In this document: one piece after another, positions 56,301 to 64,000 of the stretch
Layout of the letters: each line of letters starts with the position of its first letter
Numbering within the stretch: the first letter of the stretch is position 1
From: Holothuria scabra
Lineage: Eukaryota; Echinodermata; Holothuroidea; Aspidochirotida; Holothuriidae
Direction of reading: 5' to 3'
NCBI GenBank assembly: GCA_037179385.1
Contig: CM074190.1
Coordinates: 8,829,784 to 8,893,783, forward strand
Length of the DNA stretch: 64,000 nucleotides
The notes under the pieces: generated by a model
Seen by the model: only the letters and a program-made list of their open reading frames with translations
Databases searched by the model: none
What the model was told of the DNA's origin: nothing
Made by a program: the position numbers and the translations under genes

Positions 56301-59300
56301 TTGGTTTCGTTGAATGACCCTTTGCCAAAGGGTTGGAAGGACTTTGGTATACACTCGTGACGATGACTCCTCATGAATTTTTTTACCATGAATTTTTTTA
56401 CCGCAGTCACAACTGTCGGGTACCCAGGTGGGTAATAATATAATAAGTTACCCAGAACTCCTATTTTAGGAACCGGTGAAAACACTACATATGATATACA
56501 TATGATAATATCTGCCTAGGTGGCCCAATGATTTGTCCTGCTGGTACATTTTTATCTAGGTACTCAGTATTTTTGTTTCTTAGACCAGTGCCCTAACTAA
56601 ACCGCTGGTGGAGAACCCTGCTCTATGTGTACATCTAGATGTGATATAAAGGCAGTTGGCATACTTGCTGGAGTAACCCTTAAGGGTAGGTAGATAAAGC
56701 TACAGCACAACAGGAACTTTCTAAATTACATCCTAAAAAGCATGGGAGAAAGGTAATTTTTTGGTAAACAGTAGAGGTACAATATATCCAATTTAACTGT
56801 TTGCCCTCTTTCTGTGTCTCTTAATCACAATTGTTTTACATTACAAAATGGTCACACAGTGAACACAGATACAACAAGTATCTGAGAATTGGCTAGTAGT
56901 AGTAGTGTGGGCTACAGTGTAGTCAATGAAAATTTTGGGGTAAATCTAGATTCACTTTATTTATAAGGATCTTTGCTGACACCTGGAAGCTCCTAAGCAT
57001 GCTTGTGATGTAGCATAAAGTGTCTTCAACAGCTTCAACAGAGTTAGCTAGTATCTGTACAATATAACCATGTAAACTTGAAACACTCTTCCTCCAGGAG
57101 GAAGCTTATTGCATTGACATCCTTGGCATTCTTAGTGTTGATATGACTTAGGAAATCTCATAAATAATAGCAGTGATTGGTTTACACAACCCATAGCCAG
57201 TCATAGCAAATTGGCATACAACTAGTGACTTGCATACCCTCAAGGAAGAATCTATACAGTTTGCCCATACAGCCTTGTTAACTTCTGTCAGGTTGTGCAA
57301 ATTTATTATGTCTTTCTGAAACACCTACACATCACAAGCAAGCCAATGCAGGCCTTAGAAGCTTCATGTGTATGACACATAATAAGCAGTAGAGCCCTCA
57401 GCATTCCAGGCATCCTTGTATTGAATCATTTGTCAACACCAAACACAATAGAGGAGGTCATACCCTATAGGCACTCAATGGGGCTGCTTCAACCCACAAA
57501 TATTGTGTTTCCTTTGATCCCTCATGGTGTTATTATGAGTGGCTACCTCAAGATCGGTTTTCAAGTGTGATTGGTGATGAAGATGTGATAAATCTTTTGC
57601 TAGGCACATGTTGGGAGGTAGTCAGTGAGTTAAGAAAGATTGATCAGGAGAAATTGTGAATCAAAACTGAATTGTGAAATGCTTCTGGAAAGGATAATCA
57701 AATAACTACTAGGAAATGTCTCCCCCTTGCCCCAGGTGCTCATGTGTAGTTTTTCCTTCTGTAAGCTTTTTCTTCGCTTCCTTTTTTCTAAATCTCCTTT
57801 GAATCTCGACAGAGACCTTTTGCATGATTAAATGCCCTGTAAAGGTTTAGGTAAGCTTCATTGGAGGTAAAATAACCATTTTTCTCTCATAAAAAAAAAT
57901 CACTTCGCAAAGTTTAAATCTTATTAATGTACAATATATTACAACTGAGGTGATCTTTTATTAAAAAGAAAATATGAAGGATGAGATTGTTGGACTTAGA
58001 AGCAAATATGTACATTACCAAGTATGAATATTCATTGCAGTGGCAGAAAATCTTAATAGCAATTTACATTTTCTCTTAATGAAACCACCACTCTTTAGTA
58101 ATGGAGTAATGGCTTGACCCTGACTGACCAGATATTATTTAGTTCATTTCCAGCACATTACATATGCTGTTTTAGAATCAGTTGTATGCATAGCCAAAAG
58201 TAAAAATCTGATGCAGTTGGTCATAAAACATCATCTTCATGTCTGTTCCCAGTGCTCAACAATAACTGATTAGGTTCTGTGAAGCATACTGTCTGCAATC
58301 TAATAAAGAAAAAATTTCCAATCAAAAATTTCTCGAATCTCTCTCTCTGCCCAAAGGCAATGGTAGTACAGATGTGTGATCAAATGTGAAGTTTTGTAGG
58401 AAATTTCACTTTTCCCTCTTGTGTGTGAAGATTTGCAGTGTAGACTCTGAGGGTTTGTTAGAATTGGCTTTCTCTGAGGATGAAGTGATAAATGTCATTT
58501 AATATTGGTCATCTTATTATTTTGCCGACAAAATAAGTAGTTGGGGGGGGGGGAGGCATTGAAAAAAAAAGTCTGTGAGAACTATAGATTTTCATGGCTC
58601 TTCATGTGGATTTTAATGTTAAAGACACAGTCACACACGGCAATTTTTTAGCAACATGTACTCCTTAAGAAAAGCATTTCTCAATGTTGAATTTAGGTTT
58701 TAATCAGTTTGGGGGTGAGATTTGACTGCCTTTTAAGGTTTTGAAAGATGATACATTGACTCTAATCAGGAGCCTTCTCTTCACTGTGAGGGTAAGAGCT
58801 CCACTTTCATATTTATTTTGTGAACTATTTATGATGTCAAAAATGCACCTTATTGTATGTTGGACCTCCTATTATTTGACATATTTTATTATAATGAACT
58901 GCAACTGGCTGGTTTAATCTTTTTTCATGATTCAATCAGAAGATAAAGCCAGACATAGAAAAAGCAAAAGTGTATGGTAGGCCTGCTTGAATATTAATGC
59001 TCATTACAGGGTACGTACAAGTGATTGTCTGTTGCTGATAAGATGTCTACATGGCAGGTATGATGTCATTGCAGGAGCCTTAAATTCATTTAAGACTGAT
59101 AGGGATTAAGGCAGCAGCTACAGTATTCAAAAATATGGAGTTAACTCAATCTACAGAAATTAGCCAAACCTGTAGTAGGGCATGGGTAGTTTGTGTGGTC
59201 CAGTAAGTTAGAGAATCTTGCAAATGACATAACATTTTGATTCCATGTTTTTTGTTCAATTCAATTGGCACCTTAAAGAACATATTGTTGATATATAGCA

Positions 59301-60123
59301 AGTACATAGAAAGGATCTTCTGTAGCATGTCCATGGTCTTATCATATCTTGCACAGGCAGGCAAAATCCTCTCAAATTTTAACAGGCAAATCATGCATGA
59401 CACATAATGTCTTTTTCCACATTTCCCTCAAATTTCTCTGAAGCCTCTAGTAGATGGCCAGGGAACTGAATCCAAAGTGCAAAAATCTCACACCACAATT
59501 CAACCCGAGTTTGTATTGTGTATAACTTTGCCCAGTCTAATATTAAAGAAACTTAACTTCAGACTGATTGTGATATCAAACTTAGTTAAAATCAAAGGTA
59601 TTATGATAAACTGCTGAGACATTTAATGCAAATTAAAACTGTTAGAAGAATAGGATGGAAAATTTACTGAGGCCATGATTTAGATTTTTAAGTGTGAAGA
59701 ATACAATTAAATTGTTGTTTTGCGTAACACTTTTCTGTTGTATCACTTAGCTAAACCAACCTCAACACTGTGCCTGTTCTTTCATTCTAGGTGATAATTT
59801 ATTGTGCCTCAGATGAAATTACTACCACAATCCTCTTTCTCTGATTGATGGCTTTTGTCACTTGTGTTGTATTGGCTTTCATATGTATGACACCACAGTG
59901 CTAAGTGCAGTTTAATCGAGAAGTGCTTAGAAGTAATTTATTTCAAACACCTAGTCTCATGATGATCATTTAGTACAATTTTATCCAAAAAAATGTTTGA
60001 TAAACACAATGATGAATAAATGGACATGTAAAGACTTAGAATCTGACCACAAAATTTATAAATTTTTGCATGTTTCACCCAAGAATTAGTCAATGTCATA
60101 TCCAGGGCCTAGGCTACATCAAG
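56301..60123. other. Presumed intron or intergenic, no gene recognised
   Basis: A 17-bp unit (catgaatttttttacc) is duplicated near 56373-56402. Otherwise there is no bounded element and no exon. I looked for the next FERM exon (LDAVCNHLNL...DYFGLEF-like) and did not find it. Confidence 0.45.
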
Positions 60124-60543
60124 GGTGCATTTACACTTGATCCGGATCTGATTGCCTGCGCAGGGTCTGATCCACTGCTCGAGATCAAATTTGTAGTGTA
60201 AATGCAGGTCAGATCCGGATTGGATCCCCTGATTTTGATCCTAGTAAGGGGGGAGGATCAGACTCTGCGCAGGCGATCAAATCTGTAGTGTAAATGCTCG
60301 CCGGATCAACGGTGGGGTAAGGTAAGGTGTGCATGGTACATGTACAGGGTCTATTTTTGTTTACACTTTGGTGCGCAAGCGCATGTGCCTGTATTTCTTT
60401 ATTCATTTGGAGCGACTTCCGCTGATAGCACAGAGGAGGATCAGAGTACGAGACAAGTGTAAATGCACCAGGACAAGCCATACACGTAATTCGATACGCT
60501 GATAACATCGGGCGATCAGATCTGGATCAAGTGTAAAAGCACC
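60124..60543. mobile_element. 420-bp MITE with 29-bp GATC-rich inverted ends
   Basis: The ends are ggtgcatttacacttgatcc then ggatctgat, and atcagatctggatcaagtgt then aaaagcacc. Inner blocks repeat tagtgtaaatgc and gatccgg several times. The middle is GC-richer (tttggtgcgcaagcgcatgt). No target duplication is clear. Confidence 0.8.
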
Positions 60544-60829
60544 CCATGTGTGCTTGAGAGTAACTTGGCCAAGTGATCTTTTAGGAATATATTTTGATGT
60601 ATAGATGGTACAGTGGGTTGTCAAGTTCTTTGTTATTTGCAAACAAGTACCTTATTGCTCATAACAAGGGTTACCCCTGGCATTCTTTTGGTGAAGTGGC
60701 TCACAGACCTTTGGGCTCCCATCTGACAAAAGGTTACTCTGATTGCCACCTGCACTGTAGCTATTGAACCAGAAAGCCAAAAGGCTAAGTGATTCCTTTG
60801 CTGAACGGAATATTTGTGAAATTTTGCTT

Positions 60830-61305
60830 CTTGACCTCTGGAGGTGACTTATGACATTTAAATTCTGGTGACCTGACATTTGACCTCTGCTGACCCGGCT
60901 TATCTCCACCAAAAACATTTCCTCCTTTTATTGTCTTAAAGCAAAATTTGCACAACCAAATCAAATGACTTTTAACCTCTAAAACAATAGGCTTCTTCCG
61001 CTCAACATGTACTAAATGTGTACTAAATATGAAAAGTGTCCATCATTGCTACCTTGAAATATTGAGTTTGATAGCCATTTACGAGGTCTTCTCAGTCTCA
61101 CATCCTTGACCTCAAATGACAATTTGTCTCTCCCCAAAAACAATAGGGTTCTTCCTCTCAACATAACAAATATGAAGTGTTGGTTATGGCTATCTTGAGA
61201 TATTGTGTTTATAAGCAAAAGTGCCCACAATCACACACATGCATAAACACACAACATCACCATCACATAGATTCCTTGCTTGCCTTTGGCAAGGAATCAA
61301 ACTAG
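60830..61305 (-). repeat. AGGTCA-bearing tandem repeat element (family E), copy 3
   Basis: On the minus strand the head gattccttgccaaaggcaag then caaggaatc forms a stem-loop. It is followed by a GT-rich stretch and two to three units with cacttttcatattt, gaagaagcctattg and tcatttgaggtcaa. The perfect AGGTCAAAGGTCA is not present in this copy. Confidence 0.75.
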
Positions 61306-61472
61306 AGACTTACAATAACCAGAGCAATTCGCCCGATTGAAAACGAAGAAAGGCAAATGCCAGAATAGATTCCGGATCCTGATAAAAGGAGTAAGGGTTT
61401 AATCCCCCCACCCCCCTCAAAAAAGAACAGATGTCATCGTAGGTGAAAACCTGGAACTTCTTTCTTAATAGA

Positions 61473-61615
61473 CCCTTTTCCAGCTAGCAAAATTTCACAA
61501 AGAATTGTGGGATAGGATTTTTCTTACATGTCATTTTTGTCAATTGCATGAATTTTTCTATGCCAAAAAACAACACATAGCAATGTGCTCTGCACAATTC
61601 TTTGTAATAGTAGTT
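61473..61615. mobile_element. Family B palindromic MITE, copy 2
   Basis: It begins tagacccttttccagctagc; the arms ttcacaaagaattgtggga and gcacaattctttgtaatag are inverted. The centre retains tgtcatttttgtcaa. It is more decayed than the copy at 4379. Confidence 0.6.
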
Positions 61616-61619
61616 TCAG

Positions 61620-62440
61620 AAGGCTAGCAAGGTACAACTACCAAGAGATTGGAGGGGATTTTGCAAGTGTGGAGTATTAAAGTATGTTGACTGCATAGTC
61701 CAGATAGGATTTACATTGAATATTTCATCAATACCATTCAATTTCCATTGCAAAGAGTAGAGTGAGATTCTGTAGCAAAACAAGAGCTTCCTTCATTGCA
61801 ATGTAAGTTTTAGGTACACAGTGTGCCTATGTGGAATACTTTTATTCACATTGTGTACAGTTTGATAAATAGCATACATGTACAGTTGTTTTGGGGGAAA
61901 ATAGAACCCTAAGAACACCCCTGTCATGGAATCTTTGAAAGTTTTCAGCAACTGAGCTTTAAGCATCTAGAATATTAAACCACACACAACAACCTTTGGA
62001 GTGTCAACCCTTTGTACTTAGCTATTGAGCTTACAATGCTCCTGTTATCTTTCATAGAACTAAATCAGCAGGATGAATGAGTTAACAATAGACTGTCAAA
62101 CTGTTATTTTGAATCTACTTATTTGCAAATGATTCTATCTCCCTTGCCACCAAGAAGGTCAAATCATTGTTTGGTGGGATAAAGGATTTGGCATAGGGAA
62201 GCCTTTCTTACAATATTTAAATTCAAGTAGCGTTCATTGATGCAGTAACAAAATCTATTGTCCCAATCTACCAAAGTTTATTTGCATTGCTGAAGGAGGT
62301 AGATAAGTGCATAGTGACAGTGATTTTCAGGTGAATGTAGAAATTTGTAATTTGAGGTTCACTGTGTACGCTGGGGGCAGGAGCCTTGGGTAGAAATTAC
62401 AGTGTGTGGATCTTTTTGGGGCTGCACTTGGGAATTCTAA
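61620..62440. other. No feature recognised
   Basis: No repeats or exons that I can support. Confidence 0.4.
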
Positions 62441-62441
62441 A

Positions 62442-62723
62442 AGGCCTGGTTCCAAACTCCCAAGCAGTACCAGTTTGTCTTACCTTCTTACTTAAGCCCC
62501 TCCCCCAATTGTCTAAAATTCATCCTCATCCAGAAACAATCCCAGTTTATTGCTTCAAGATGTGTATAGAAAAGTGCAATGTGTATATCAAAACACTCGT
62601 AGTACAGAACATGCTGTGCTATATAAGCTTTGGTACTCTGCATTGTTCCAATTTGATCAAAGAGCTGAGCCAACTGAGCATTTTGGTGCACCTCTACCAA
62701 AACTTTATTTTGGGGTGAGAGGA
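62442..62723 (-). mobile_element. Family C MITE, copy 6 (inverted)
   Basis: On the minus strand it begins ctctcaccccaaaataaagt and shows the family order, including gctcagctctttgatcaaat, aagcttatatagcacagcat and gaggatgaattttagacaat, ending near ggtactgcttgggagtttgg. Confidence 0.75.
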
Positions 62724-62734
62724 TTGGTTCTTTT

Positions 62735-63089
62735 AAAGGGGCTCATTGAGTTGGAATCAATAAGTTAATGAGAGTGTTAGGTTAACTATCACATGAAATT
62801 TGCTTATAGTTACCATAATGAGTCATTTCATACCTAATATTTATGGAAGAAGTTGAAAATTTTAATAATTTGGTTTCCTCACATCTAACAGTTTTTTTAA
62901 TGTTCAAAAAAGTGTCTGGTCACAAATTTTTGAAAACTGAAGTGAACTGTAAAGTACTCACTCACGAAAAAGTTATAAATGGCCATTATCTTAGTTTGAC
63001 CATTTGGTCATTGGTTTGTTAAGGAAATTTACCAGGTTTAAAAAAAAGATTGGAAAATTTTGCATACATCATCTCAATGAGCCACTTTA
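62735..63089 (+). mobile_element. Family A MITE, copy 4
   Basis: It runs from aaaggggctcattgagttgg to catctcaatgagccacttta, in the same orientation as copy 1. The shared interior includes ttgcttatagttaccataat and gtctggtcacaaatttttga. Confidence 0.8.
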
Positions 63090-63512
63090 GCCGTGTTCCC
63101 CTTTGATCCAGGGAGGTGGATCTTGATCTACCGAGGAAGATCAACATCAGTTACCTTGATCGAGATCCGCGTTCCCATTTGAGTGAGCGTGGTAGATCAA
63201 ACATGTTTTATGAACACATTGCGCAAGCGCGAAAAGGTCACCAATGTTTACAAGTCGGCCTGCCATGCATTTCGTATCGATGTATCACAAAAACATACAT
63301 GAGTGTAACCGGAGATCCAGGGTCACTTGATCTACCGATGTGTTCCCATTACAAACTTTGATCCAGCGCGGTGGATTTGATCTACCCTGAACGGTCGATC
63401 AAAATCGGTGGATCTTGATCTTGAGTGAGTGTTGTAGATCTGTGTTCCCATTAGTGTTTGATCCACCTCGGTACATCAAGATCCACCTCCCTGGATCAAA
63501 TGGCAACACGGC
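63090..63512. mobile_element. 423-bp MITE with ~40-bp inverted ends rich in GATC
   Basis: The ends are gccgtgttcccctttgatcc, then agggaggtggatcttgat, and the inverted atcaagatccacctccct, then ggatcaaatggcaacacggc. Inside, gatctacc and gtggatc blocks recur. It begins directly at the right end of the family A copy. Confidence 0.85.
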
Positions 63513-64000
63513 TTTTAAGATTTGGCTTGGGAAGTGGGAAAATTTCGTTGTGGGAAAATAATGGCACAAACCCATTAAAATTTGTTCAGTGTTTTTTTGG
63601 CACTGTTGCTCTTTGCTTTAACCCAGTTTTGGGGATCACAATGCAGGAAATTCCCCTTTGTTACAATGGATCAAATTAAAATCACCAGACCTAATAAACT
63701 GACTGGTTCTGACACTCAACTTAATTCTTGTTTGTCTGGAAACATAATTTTTGGTTGCTAACCAATCATGCTGTAAGATGTCATCATTCTTTTGTTCCCA
63801 TCATGTATGTATAGTAGTTAACCCCAAAATTAGCCAATCAGTTATCGCCATGGATTTTTTTTTTAACAAAATCAAAAAATGGGTTCCCATGGGTAACCAT
63901 GGGAAAAAGTTTGGTGAGACCCCAAATGGGTTCACTTCATTTTTGAAATCCAGTGCCATGCCCATGCAAAAGAAATTTGAGTGTCTAGGAGAAAAAAGTT
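63513..64000. other. Right edge, no feature recognised
   Basis: A run tgggttcccatgggtaaccatggga near 63880 is locally palindromic. No gene or element ends were seen. Confidence 0.4.

Overview
This is a window of AT-rich, intron-rich metazoan nuclear DNA, almost certainly from an invertebrate animal. Two things suggest this: a split cyclin C gene with short exons and 3-kb introns, and a very dense load of small inverted-repeat elements, SINEs and simple repeats. The repeat style (TAGGCCTA-type scraps, AGGTCA-bearing tandem repeats, SINE tails with CTAACTAACTAAC-like sequence) reminds me of marine deuterostomes such as echinoderms. That placement is a tentative inference. There is no sign of bacterial or viral gene organisation; nearly all long open frames here are chance or lie inside repeats.

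Left third (1-21.8 kb): positions 5,318-21,658 hold the C-terminal half of cyclin C (CCNC) on the + strand. Six coding exons match human cyclin C residues from about 116 to 262 with matching intron phases, and a seventh exon probably carries the stop codon and a poly(A) signal. Exons for the first ~115 residues were not found and should lie left of the window. The introns hold a hAT-transposase remnant and many non-autonomous elements. The first 5 kb has a pair of piggyBac-style MITEs and a 1.43-kb element with a perfect 8-bp target duplication.

Middle (22-52 kb): no convincing gene. It is a mosaic of dispersed families (labelled A-H below), a tRNA-type SINE, minisatellites, a hAT MITE with a perfect 8-bp target duplication at 43.1 kb, a ~1.16-kb inverted-repeat element at 46.3 kb and the 3' end of a non-LTR retrotransposon at 50.3 kb. 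Two CpG-richer stretches (about 39.3-40.6 and 45.3-46.3 kb) are the only promoter-like zones.

Right part (52-64 kb): one exon (52,098-52,530) contains a start codon and the first 131 residues of a FERM-domain protein, best matching the FARP1/FARP2 family. The rest of that gene lies to the right of the window, and the remaining DNA would be its first long coding intron.

The most unusual object is a short repeat whose 5' end is the first ~45 nt of U2 snRNA fused to an unrelated body. It occurs twice (38.65-38.82 kb, minus; 55.57-56.30 kb, plus). The second copy is split by a 561-bp hAT-type MITE with perfect 8-bp target duplications.
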